NCBI GenBank assembly: GCA_035455745.1
Contig: DATIEP010000026.1
Location: 1 to 64,000, forward strand
From: JADGGM01 sp027307005
GTDB lineage: Bacteria; Gemmatimonadota; Gemmatimonadetes; Gemmatimonadales; Gemmatimonadaceae
Direction: 5' to 3'
DNA: 64,000 bases
Made by a program: the position numbers and the translations under genes. Positions 17,191-25,471 of the stretch are shown here, in pieces. Positions within the stretch are counted from its first letter, which is position 1; every line of letters starts with the position of its first letter. The notes beneath the pieces are model-generated. The model searched no databases, was not told the origin of the DNA, and saw only the letters and a program-made list of their open reading frames with translations.

Positions 17191-17679
17191 ATGTTCTCAA
17201 GCGAAAAAATCCGTACCCTGCTCGAGCAGCTCGGCGTCACCCACGTCGTCACCGTGCCCGACAGCACCATCGGCCGATGGCAAACGGCCATCGAAGAGCG
17301 CGGCACACCACGCCTCGTTCGCGTCTGCCGCGAAGGTGAAGCGTGGCAGGTCGCCGCCGGCCTCCAGTTAGGCGGCGCCACCCCACTCGTGCTCATCCAG
17401 TGCACCGGCCTGCTCGAATCCGGCGACGCAATCCGCAACGCGCTCCATGACTTCGGACTGCCGCTGTTCGCGATCATCGGCTACCGCAGCTATCTCAATC
17501 AGGACACGCTGCCCGGCGACACGTGCCTCGTGTTCACCGAACCCACCCTCGATGCGTGGAAGATCGACTACCGGTTAGTCACCAGGCCGTCGCAATTCGA
17601 CGACATCCGCCCACACTTCGTCGCCTGCCGAGATGCCGGTAAACCCGGCGCCATCCTCCTCGCCGAAGGCAAAGCATGA
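17191..17679 (+). CDS. ThDP-binding decarboxylase, alpha (Pyr-domain) subunit; sulfopyruvate/phosphonopyruvate decarboxylase-like
   Basis: A 162-residue protein corresponding to the N-terminal pyrimidine-binding domain of ThDP enzymes: GVTHVVTVPDSTIGRWQ, then RVCREGEAWQVAAGLQLGG, where the Glu is in the position of the cofactor-activating glutamate, and GLLESGDAIRNAL. This split layout matches the alpha chain of sulfopyruvate decarboxylase (ComD) and related phosphonopyruvate decarboxylases. The start at 17191 is chosen because similarity begins at MFSSEKIRTLL. Its stop overlaps the start of the beta chain by ATGA. Confidence 0.8.
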   Translation: MFSSEKIRTLLEQLGVTHVVTVPDSTIGRWQTAIEERGTPRLVRVCREGEAWQVAAGLQLGGATPLVLIQCTGLLESGDAIRNALHDFGLPLFAIIGYRSYLNQDTLPGDTCLVFTEPTLDAWKIDYRLVTRPSQFDDIRPHFVACRDAGKPGAILLAEGKA

Positions 17680-18284
17680 CGTCTCCGACCACGACACCCA
17701 CGGCGCCGCGCACACACATGCCGGCCAAAGATGCGCTCGCGGCCGTGCATGCGGCGCGCGATCCCCGCGACATCGTCATCACGACGATGACGCCCGCCCG
17801 CGACTGGATGCTCTTGCCGCAACAGCCGTTGGATCTGGTGCTCGTGCCGTCCGCCATGGGCAGCGCGCCTCCGTTGGGCTTGGGCCTTGCCCTCGCCCAA
17901 CCGACCCGCCGCGTCATCGTCTGCAATGGCGATGGCTCGATGCTGATGAACCTCGGCGCCCTCGTGTCGATCGCGAACGCGCGTCCGGCGAATCTCGTCC
18001 TCATCGTGTTCGTGAACGGCACCTACGAGGTGACGGGATCACAGCCGGTTCCGGGCGCCGGCGTCGTCGACTATCCGGCGCTCGCACGCGCGGCCGGGTT
18101 CGAGTCGGTCCACGCGTATGGATCGCTCCACGAATGGCAGAGCGCCGTTAGGCGGATCATCGCAGTGCCCGGGCCCACGTTCGTGGCGCTCGACGTCGAG
18201 CAGGTGCACGGCCAGCCCGGACCCAAGTCGCCCGGCCCCGCACGCGAGCGCGCGCGGCAATTCATGCAAGCGCTTCGGGGCTGA
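17676..18284 (+). CDS. ThDP-binding decarboxylase, beta (PP-domain) subunit
   Basis: A 202-residue protein matching the C-terminal, diphosphate-binding half of ThDP decarboxylases. The ThDP/Mg motif reads NGDGSMLMNLGALVSIA and ends about 26 residues later at VFVNGTYEVTG. An N-terminal low-complexity stretch rich in Thr and Pro precedes MPAKDAL, which could be an alternative start. Together with the upstream alpha chain it should form one active site at the subunit interface. An aminotransferase 35 bp downstream suggests that the 2-oxo acid substrate is made or consumed by transamination; that is inference. Confidence 0.82.
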   Translation: MTSPTTTPTAPRTHMPAKDALAAVHAARDPRDIVITTMTPARDWMLLPQQPLDLVLVPSAMGSAPPLGLGLALAQPTRRVIVCNGDGSMLMNLGALVSIANARPANLVLIVFVNGTYEVTGSQPVPGAGVVDYPALARAAGFESVHAYGSLHEWQSAVRRIIAVPGPTFVALDVEQVHGQPGPKSPGPARERARQFMQALRG

Positions 18285-18318
18285 ACCGCGCCGCCTCACC
18301 ACGCCATCGTTTCGCCCA

Positions 18319-19431
18319 ATGCAACTCCGACCGTTCCGCCTCGAGCGCTACTACGACACGCGCGAATTCGCCGCGCCCTACATGATGTCCGCGTCCGATT
18401 GCGAAACATGGACAGTCGCCGAGCTCACGGCCCTCGACCCGAACGCAGCCGACCGCCTCCTCGCCCTCTCGCTCGGCTACACGCCTACCACCGGACATCC
18501 AGACCTTCGCGCGCAAATCGCATCGCTGTACGGACAGGTGCAGCCCGAAGAGGTCATCGTCCACGCCGGGGCGGAAGAAGCCGTGTTCACGTTCATGAAC
18601 GCGGTGCTCGAGCGCGGGGACCACGTCATTGTCCACCATCCCGCCTACCAATCGCTCGCCGAGATTCCCCGCTCGTTAGGCTGCGACGTCACACCGTGGG
18701 CGACCTCGGCGGCGCGGGGCTGGGCGCTCGACCCCGATGACCTCCGCCACGCGATTCGCCCGAGCACGCGCGCCATCGTCATCAACGTTCCGCACAGTCC
18801 GACGGGCTGGCTGCCGCCGGCTGCGACGCTCGATGCAATCGTCTCCATCGCACGCGACCACGAGATCGTGCTCTTCTCCGACGAGGTGTACCGCGGCCTC
18901 GAGTACGATGATCGCGACCGGCTGCCGACCGTCGTCGATGCATACGAGCACGGCGTGTCGTTAGGCGTAATGTCGAAGGCCTACGGTCTGGCCGGTCTCC
19001 GCATCGGCTGGTTGGCCACGCACTCCCCCGCCCTCGCGCGACGCGTCTGCCAGGTCAAGGACTACACGACCATCTGCAGCAGCGCGCCAAGCGAATACCT
19101 CGCCACCATCGCCCTCGCCCATCGCGCCGAGGTCCTGAGCCGAAACGTCGGAATCATCCGCGGCAATCTGGAGCTGCTCCGCTCCTTCCTGAATGCGCGC
19201 CTCACGCAGTTTTCGTGGGTTCCGCCGCGCGCCGGTCCGGTGGCCTTCGTGGAGCCGGCGCGCGTCACCGATGTCGAAGGATACTGCGACATGGTGCTCG
19301 AACGCGCCGGCGTGCTCCTGCTGCCCGGCACCGTGTTCGACGAGGCGAGTCGCGCCGTCCGCGTCGGCTTCGGACGACGCTCGTTCCCCAAGGCGCTCGA
19401 CCGCTTCGCTGCCGTCGTCGATTCCGTCTGA
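18319..19431 (+). CDS. PLP-dependent class I/II aminotransferase
   Basis: A 370-residue fold-type I aminotransferase. The PLP lysine is Lys220 in GVMSKAYGLAGLRIGWL, preceded by NVPHSPTGWLPP and LFSDEVYRGLEYDD, which carry the conserved Asn and Asp/Tyr contacts. Short for the family and with no N-terminal extension, it resembles MalY- and Cys-beta-lyase-like or capreomycidine synthase-like enzymes. It follows the split ThDP decarboxylase by 34 bases on the same strand and may share its transcript. The amino donor and acceptor cannot be told from the sequence. Confidence 0.88.
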   Translation: MQLRPFRLERYYDTREFAAPYMMSASDCETWTVAELTALDPNAADRLLALSLGYTPTTGHPDLRAQIASLYGQVQPEEVIVHAGAEEAVFTFMNAVLERGDHVIVHHPAYQSLAEIPRSLGCDVTPWATSAARGWALDPDDLRHAIRPSTRAIVINVPHSPTGWLPPAATLDAIVSIARDHEIVLFSDEVYRGLEYDDRDRLPTVVDAYEHGVSLGVMSKAYGLAGLRIGWLATHSPALARRVCQVKDYTTICSSAPSEYLATIALAHRAEVLSRNVGIIRGNLELLRSFLNARLTQFSWVPPRAGPVAFVEPARVTDVEGYCDMVLERAGVLLLPGTVFDEASRAVRVGFGRRSFPKALDRFAAVVDSV

Positions 19432-19465
19432 ACCGTTAGGCGAGACGAGCTCGGGTACGGCCGGC

Positions 19466-20038
19466 CTATCGGCCGTAGAGCGCGACCAATTCCGCCTTTG
19501 CCAACGTGTGGGCGTGCAGGTTGAACCCCACGTATGCCGCTGTCGCGCTCGAAGGAATGTCGAGCTTGTCCGTATCGAGCGCGTACACCGTGAAGTGATA
19601 GTGGTGCGGCTTGTCGCCGGCCGGCGGACACGGGCCACCATACCCGGCAGTGCCGAAGTCCGTCTTGCCCTGCACCGCGCCCGCGGGCAGCAGGTGCTTC
19701 GACTCGTCGCCTGCGCCTGCCGGAAGCTTCGTCACGTTGGCGGGAATGTTGTACACCACCCAGTGCCACCATCCACTCCCCGTCGGCGCATCCGGATCGT
19801 ACACGGTGACCGCAAAACTCTTCGTCTTCGCCGGCGCCCCATGCCATTCGATCGCCGGAGAAACATTGCTGCCCGTACAGCCCATGCCCGCGAACACGTG
19901 CGTCGCCGCGATCTTCTGCCCCGCGTGCACATCGGGACTGCTAACGGAAAAGCGTTGTGCGCTCGCGGACGCGGCAAGTGTCATTGCCCCAATCCCGGTC
20001 GCGAAAACGGCGGTGGTCAGACGGCGCGGCATCGACAT
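19466..20038 (-). CDS. YbhB/YbcL-type Raf kinase inhibitor-like (PEBP) protein, exported
   Basis: A 190-residue protein with a cleavable signal peptide (about 25 residues, ending ASASA) followed by the phosphatidylethanolamine-binding-protein fold. Signatures include GSNVSPAIEWHGAPAKTKSF, VYDPDAPTGSGWWHWVVYNI, and GYGGPCPPAGDKPHHYHFTVYALD. These make the anion-binding pocket. Bacterial members have no settled role. It is convergent with the aminotransferase and divergent from the PadR operon. Confidence 0.92.
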   Translation of the reverse strand: MSMPRRLTTAVFATGIGAMTLAASASAQRFSVSSPDVHAGQKIAATHVFAGMGCTGSNVSPAIEWHGAPAKTKSFAVTVYDPDAPTGSGWWHWVVYNIPANVTKLPAGAGDESKHLLPAGAVQGKTDFGTAGYGGPCPPAGDKPHHYHFTVYALDTDKLDIPSSATAAYVGFNLHAHTLAKAELVALYGR

Positions 20039-20155
20039 GGCGACCTCTCCCGAGTGATCAAAGGTTCGACGTCAATTTAGCCGGTGTGGCAAGTCACGAA
20101 CCGCCCATGCGCACGAGGCGTTCCCGCCGGCCCGCGGCGTCCCACGCCAAGGCGC

Positions 20156-20191
20156 TTGACACGGCGGCACTTGACATAGATAGTCTATGTC
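20156..20191 (+). promoter_or_regulatory. padR promoter with a perfect operator palindrome
   Basis: TTGACA at 20156-20161 is followed after 15-17 bases by TAGATA/GATAGT-type -10 sequences. Over the -10 region lies a perfect inverted repeat, GACATAGA-TAG-TCTATGTC at 20173-20191, touching the ATG at 20192. There is no room for a Shine-Dalgarno sequence, so the transcript is probably leaderless. Position and symmetry suggest autorepression by the PadR protein encoded next. Confidence 0.65.
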
Positions 20192-20530
20192 ATGTCACCC
20201 GACGCCCGCGAGGAGATCCTCCCCGGCACGCTCGACATGCTCATCCTCAAGACGCTCGCCGCCCGGCACGAGCTCCACGGGTTCGGGATCGCCGAAGCGA
20301 TCGAGACCGGATCCGGCGATGTGCTCCGCGTCGAAGAAGGGTCGCTCTACCCGGCACTCCAACGCCTGCTCATCAAGGGCTGGCTGCGCGGCGAGTGGGG
20401 CAAGACGGCCGAAAATCGCCGCGCCCGCTACTACCGCCTAACTGCAGCCGGCCGCAAGCAGCTCGAGGCCGAGGTCGCATCGTATCGACGGGTGTCGTTG
20501 GCCATCGAACGCATTCTGAGCCCCGCCTGA
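20192..20530 (+). CDS. PadR family transcriptional regulator
   Basis: A 112-residue winged-helix regulator. LPGTLDMLILKTLAARHELHGFGIAEAI and VEEGSLYPALQRLLIKGWL are the classic PadR helix-turn-helix and wing, followed by RARYYRLTAAGRKQLEAE and a short dimerisation helix. PadR proteins of this subtype are usually encoded directly before large orphan FtsX permeases, as here (gap of 3 bases). It probably represses its own operon through the palindrome at 20173-20191. Confidence 0.93.
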   Translation: MSPDAREEILPGTLDMLILKTLAARHELHGFGIAEAIETGSGDVLRVEEGSLYPALQRLLIKGWLRGEWGKTAENRRARYYRLTAAGRKQLEAEVASYRRVSLAIERILSPA

Positions 20531-20533
20531 GCA

Positions 20534-23216
20534 ATGCACCGGCCCAACGTCCTCGAGATGATGCGCCGCGTGCGGTACCTCGTGTTTCGCGGGCGCTACA
20601 GTGCCGATCTCGAGGAAGAGATGCGCCTGCACATCGCACTCCGCGAAGCGAAACTCGTCGAGCGCGGCGCAGCACCTGTCGATGCGCACGACACGGCACT
20701 CCGCCGCTTCGGCAACCGCACCAACCTCCGGGCACGCAGTCGAGACATCTGGGGCCTCAACTGGCTCGACGATGCCTTCGCCGACATTCGCTTCGCGTTC
20801 CGCCGCCTTCGCGCCCGTCCAGGCTTCGCGCTCGCGACGATTCTGGTCGCCGCGCTCGGCATCGGCGCGACCACGGCTGTGTTCAGCGCCATCGACGCAG
20901 CGCTGATCCGGCCGCTGCCGTTCGCGCACCCGCACGAGTTGGTCACACTCAGGCTGATCAGTGTTCCGCTCGAACCGGCCGCCGCACCGTCGCTATCCGC
21001 CGAGACGCAGCATTACCTCTACCTGACCGACGTCGCGAAAATGCACGATCTATTCAGCGGCGTCGGCGAATACGCCTCCGGCGGCTTGAACATGGAGAAT
21101 GGGCCCCGGCCGCTCCGCGTCAACGTCGGCGTCGTCACGGCGCATCTCTTTGCACTGCTCGGCGTGTCGCCCGAGCGCGGCCGCGAATTCACCGATGAAG
21201 AAGGAAAGCCGCACGGCCCGCGCGCGGTGATTCTGTCCGATGCCTTCTGGCGCGGCCCGTTAGGCGGCGACGACGTGCTCGGCACATCGATTCGGCTGAA
21301 TGGAAACGCGTACACGGTCGTCGGCATCATGCCGCCGTCGTTCAGCTTCCCGAACGAGAGCCAATTGTGGATTCCGCTTCCCGTGCCGATGACCATCGCC
21401 ACGTTCGCGCCGTTCCGAGGCTATGTGCCGTCCGTCGCGTTCGCCCGCCTGGCCCCCGGCGGTGTCCATCGACGAGGCAAACGGACAGCTGCTGAGCCGC
21501 TGGCGCCAGGTCTTGCACCAAAACACCGGCCCGACCGCGAAGTACGACGAGCGAACGCTCCGCGAGCTCGCGGCCGGGCACGCCGTTAGGCCGTTGCAGC
21601 GTTCGCTCGTCGGCGATGCGCGCCGCGCCTTCGTCATTCTATCCGGTGCAGCAATCCTGTTGCTGCTCATCGCGTGCGCCAACGTCGCGAGCATGCTGCT
21701 CTCCGACGCGGCCGCGCGCCGTCCCGAAATCGCGCTCCGCGCCGCACTCGGCGCGTCGCAGAGTCGCATGGTGAGGCAGGTCCTCGCCGAAAGCGTGATG
21801 CTGGCGTCGGCCGGCGCCGCCCTCGGACTCGCGCTCGCACCGGCCGTGCTCGGCGTCCTGCGTGCGATGATGCCGGAGCATCTCGCCGGCATCGCCCCCG
21901 CCCAACTCGACCTTCGGGCGCTCGCCTTCGCTGCCGCTCTCGCGCTCGGCACCGGTCTCGCCTTTGGCTCCTGGCCGGCCGCGATCGCTGCACGAGCGAA
22001 CGCCGCGGAGATGATCAAGTCCGGCGGTCGCGGAGCAACATCGAGCTTGGGCAGCGCCCGCCGTATTCTGATGACCGCCGAGTTGGCGCTGACGGTGATG
22101 CTGCTCGTCGGATCGGGGCTCATGATTCGCAGCCTCGCGCGCGTACTCGACCAGCGCATGGGGATGAACCCGGAGCACGTCGGCACACTCGAGCTCTCCA
22201 TGCCCGATGCGCCGCGCGGCATCGAGATGGCCAAAGTGCACGCGATGCTGAGTCGACTCGCCGCGGAGCCCGACATTGCGTCGGCGGGCGTCGTAAACGA
22301 TCTGCCGCTCCGCGGTCAGGGCGGCATATCGATCGCGGTCACCGCGTCCGATGCAGTCAAGACGCCTGGCGACTCGACGCCGTTCGCCAGATATCTCGTG
22401 GCTAACGGAGGTTACTTCGAGACCATGGGCATTCGTTTGCTGCGCGGCCGCCTGTTCACCTCGGCCGACGACTCGCTGGCGCCGCCGGTCGCGGTGATCA
22501 GTGAAACGCTGGCCAGGACGCTCTGGCCGAACGCAGATCCCGTCGGGAAGACCTTCGTCGTTGGAGGATTCCAGCCTCCACGCACGGTCATCGGCGTCGT
22601 CGCCGACGTGCGCGAGCAAACGCTCGACGGAAGCGTGCTCCCGGAGATGTACTTCTCGCTCGACGGGTCCGGCGCTCCGAACCTGGCGCTCGTTGCACGA
22701 AGCACTATGCCGCCCAAGGCGTTGCTCGCACGTCTGCGCGACGCCGTGCGGGCGGCGGATCCGAGTCAGCCCGTGTACAACGTTCGCACGATGGATGATG
22801 TGATCGCGGCCGATGTCGTGCCGCGTCGCACCAACACCACCCTGATCGCGATGTTCGGCGCGATCGCGCTCGCGCTCGCGGCGTTCGGCGTATACGCAGT
22901 GGTCTCGTACGGCGTTACGCGGCGTGCGCGCGAGTTCGGCATCCGTGCGGCAGTCGGCGCCACGGGCCGCGACATCGCCGCCCTCGTCGGACGCGAATTC
23001 GCCTGGATTCTCGCGCTCGGCTTGACGCTTGGGCTGGCCGCCGCATGGACGCTCTCACGCGTGCTCAGCGCGTTGCTGTACGAGGTGAGCGGACACGACG
23101 TCGCGACCTTCGCGCTCGCACCGGCCGTGCTGCTGCTGTCGGCGCTGGTGGCGACGCTCGGACCCGCGCGCCGCGCCATGCGAGTCGATCCGTCGGATGT
23201 CATGCGCGCGGAGTGA
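20534..23216 (+). pseudogene. ADOP-type FtsX/MacB permease, interrupted by a one-base frameshift
   Basis: The reading frame from 20534 encodes the N-terminal part of an acidobacterial-type duplicated orphan permease: a short helical region, the first membrane helix (PGFALATILVAALGIGATTA) and the MacB-like periplasmic domain (VVGIMPPSFSFPNESQLW). At about 21459-21462 an extra G in CCCGGCGGTGTCC throws it out of frame; removing it gives APGVSIDEAN and continues in the other frame to 23216. That part contains the remaining helices, a second periplasmic domain and the C-terminal FtsX helices. Restored length is about 893 residues, normal for the family. It could be a real pseudogene or a sequencing error. 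Confidence 0.85.
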
Positions 23217-23264
23217 GGCGCGCGCGCCGGCGCGCGCCCCCGCTCTCCGCGTGCCGAACGGGTG

Positions 23265-23843
23265 TTAGGCCGTACCGCGCTTGCGCGGCAGCGCCGTCGG
23301 CGGCAACCAGCCGTTCAGCCGCATATAGTTCGCCAGCTGGCTGTAATGGTCCGCCAGATCCAACGCGTGCCCGAGCACCATGGCCACGCGGCTCTGCTTG
23401 TACGTCTTGCCCTCGTATGTCAGCGAGACCTCGTCGCCCAACTTGGAGTCCTGCAGCTGCGCCATCGCCTTTTCGCAGAAGTCGAACGACGCCTTGAGCT
23501 GCGCCACCAGCGTATCCTTGGGCCACGTCGCCTTCACCGAGTCCGGCGTGTTCTTCTCCTTGTCCGACACGTTCGACTTCATGTCCCCGAATTGGTCGCA
23601 GAACGCGTAATTGTCGTCCGCCACGTGCTGCGCGATGTAGCCGAACGACAACTGCGCCGGCGTCGGCTTATAGCTGAACTTCGACTCCGGAATCGAATCG
23701 AATGCCTGCTCGATGTTCCGGCTCTCGAACCCGATGCGCCTCGTGAACGCCGACGTGATCGGGTTTGCCGTATTGGCCGCCTGTTGGGCGAATACGCTCG
23801 ACGGCAGCGCGAGCGCGACGAGTGCAACCCACCGTGTCTTCAT
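23265..23843 (-). CDS. DinB family protein with signal peptide
   Basis: A 192-residue four-helix-bundle DinB/YfiT-like protein. A signal peptide (MKTRWVALVALALPSSVFA) means it is exported, which is uncommon for the family but seen in environmental phyla. Candidate metal-binding histidines are in FGYIAQHVADDNY and VLGHALDLADHYSQLANYM, matching the three-His DinB pattern. Related proteins include thiol transferases; no substrate is suggested here. A CGTTAGGC-type motif touches the 3' end. Confidence 0.87.
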   Translation of the reverse strand: MKTRWVALVALALPSSVFAQQAANTANPITSAFTRRIGFESRNIEQAFDSIPESKFSYKPTPAQLSFGYIAQHVADDNYAFCDQFGDMKSNVSDKEKNTPDSVKATWPKDTLVAQLKASFDFCEKAMAQLQDSKLGDEVSLTYEGKTYKQSRVAMVLGHALDLADHYSQLANYMRLNGWLPPTALPRKRGTA

Positions 23844-23992
23844 GGAGTCTCCTGGAGATGGCTGTCGTTGGACCGATCCCCAGTGTATCGCGTCCCGGCC
23901 GGTCCGGCGAGTGCTGCGGGGTGAACGTTTACCAGTCGCGGACCGGTCTAAGACACGTATCGGACATCCCCAGCCGGCTCAGCGGTATCGGA

Positions 23993-25468
23993 TCAACCGC
24001 GCAGCTCCACGGCGACGTTGAGCGGACCGTACAGCACATTCAGTTTCGCGCGCTGGGTATGCCAATCACCGTACACGGCGCTCAGGAATCCCTCGGGATT
24101 CGCCGGCAGCCGAACGGTGTGCCGCCGATTGAACACCACGGTTCGCGCGTCGCCGAACACGTCCGGAGCGAACACGTAATGAAACACGCGATGCGGATCC
24201 GCGTCCGCGTTGGTGATCGCCCACCCATCCGGCCTCGGACGCACGATGTCGATATCGACGAAAAGACGAGGATGGCTCGGATGCACCAGCGACAGCTTGT
24301 ACTCGTTGTCGATGCGTCGCGCGAAGCCGCGCCGCATCATCGCATCGCGCCACGCCGGCAGGCGCGCCGCCTCACGCTGCATGATGCCCAAGTCGATGTC
24401 GCGATCGCCGGCGATGAAGCCGCCGTCGCGGATGCAGCCGAGCAGCGATCCCCAGAGCAGCATCGGCGCGAGTCCCGCTCGCTCCGCTTCGCGCAGCGCG
24501 AGCGATAGAATGGAATCGCCGTTCACCTGCAGGTCGAGCGCTTCGGTCGTTAGGCGGCCGCGGTGCAACGCCGCGGTCCTCTGCACCGTCCGGATCGGAT
24601 GCCGCCAGCCGATGCGCGCGGCTTGGGGCACCCACGCGTAGCGATGCGGTATCCGCGGCTGCGCGATGAACGACCGCAGCATGCGGAACGACGCCAGTGA
24701 CGCCGCCGGCGCTGCGCCGTCGGAACGGTCGTGCGCGGCCTGGCACCGCAGATAATCCTCGAGCGTGTCGATCTCCCACCAGGGCAGGCCGGCGGCGTAG
24801 ATCGGCCACAAACCGTCGCCCTCGATCAACGCATCGTAGGCCTGGAGCGGAAACCCGTGCTGTCCGCCCGCGTCGATCACTGTGCCTAACCGGTCGAAGA
24901 ACGCGGCGCTGTCGGCCGCGCCGACCTTGATCAGCTGTGCGCTCTCACCCGCCGACCGCCCGGCGCTTACCTCGCGGCTGTACTCGGCCACCCAGCCATC
25001 GTCGAGGGCGACGTGGTACTCGTGCTCGGCGTGGGCGCGGTCGGCGTCGATCAGACATGCGTTAGGCCGCGGGACATCGAGCAGCCGGCGGATGAGCTCG
25101 GGATGGTACAACACATCCGCGTTCTGCATGACGAACGCATGGCCGCGCAGGTGCGCGGCGGCCAGGTGGAGCGACACGATGCTGTTCGTCGTCTCGTAGC
25201 GGTCGTTCACCACGATCCGGCACCGGCCGCCTGCATGCGCCGCGACTCGATCGGCCTCGAATCCCACCACCACCGTCACATCCTGGATTCCGGCCGCCGC
25301 CAGCGAGTCCAGGTGATGGTCCAGCAGCGTCTTGCCCCCGACAGGTAGCAGGCATTTGGGCATCTCCTCGGCGAGCGTGCCTAACCTCGTGCCGCGACCC
25401 GCAGCCAGGATCACTGCTCTCCGACACCATGACACGAAGCGCGCCTCTCTGGAGCAGAACTCGGTCAC
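23993..25468 (-). CDS. Fusion of a sugar/choline nucleotidyltransferase and a LicD-like transferase
   Basis: A 491-residue two-domain protein. Residues about 15-250 are a nucleotidyltransferase with the motif RAVILAAGRGTRLGTLAEEMPKCLL and QNADVLYHP, of the LicC/phosphocholine cytidylyltransferase or sugar-NTP type. Residues about 310-491 resemble LicD/fukutin: LLWGSLLGCIRDGGFIAGDRDIDLGIM, carrying the conserved DRDID acidic cluster. The pair would activate and then transfer a phosphorylated head group, such as phosphocholine, to a surface glycan. The GTG start at 25468 lies 3 bases past the stop of the BNR gene. No choline kinase or transporter is nearby. Confidence 0.82.
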   Translation of the reverse strand: MTEFCSREARFVSWCRRAVILAAGRGTRLGTLAEEMPKCLLPVGGKTLLDHHLDSLAAAGIQDVTVVVGFEADRVAAHAGGRCRIVVNDRYETTNSIVSLHLAAAHLRGHAFVMQNADVLYHPELIRRLLDVPRPNACLIDADRAHAEHEYHVALDDGWVAEYSREVSAGRSAGESAQLIKVGAADSAAFFDRLGTVIDAGGQHGFPLQAYDALIEGDGLWPIYAAGLPWWEIDTLEDYLRCQAAHDRSDGAAPAASLASFRMLRSFIAQPRIPHRYAWVPQAARIGWRHPIRTVQRTAALHRGRLTTEALDLQVNGDSILSLALREAERAGLAPMLLWGSLLGCIRDGGFIAGDRDIDLGIMQREAARLPAWRDAMMRRGFARRIDNEYKLSLVHPSHPRLFVDIDIVRPRPDGWAITNADADPHRVFHYVFAPDVFGDARTVVFNRRHTVRLPANPEGFLSAVYGDWHTQRAKLNVLYGPLNVAVELRG

Positions 25469-25471
25469 AGT

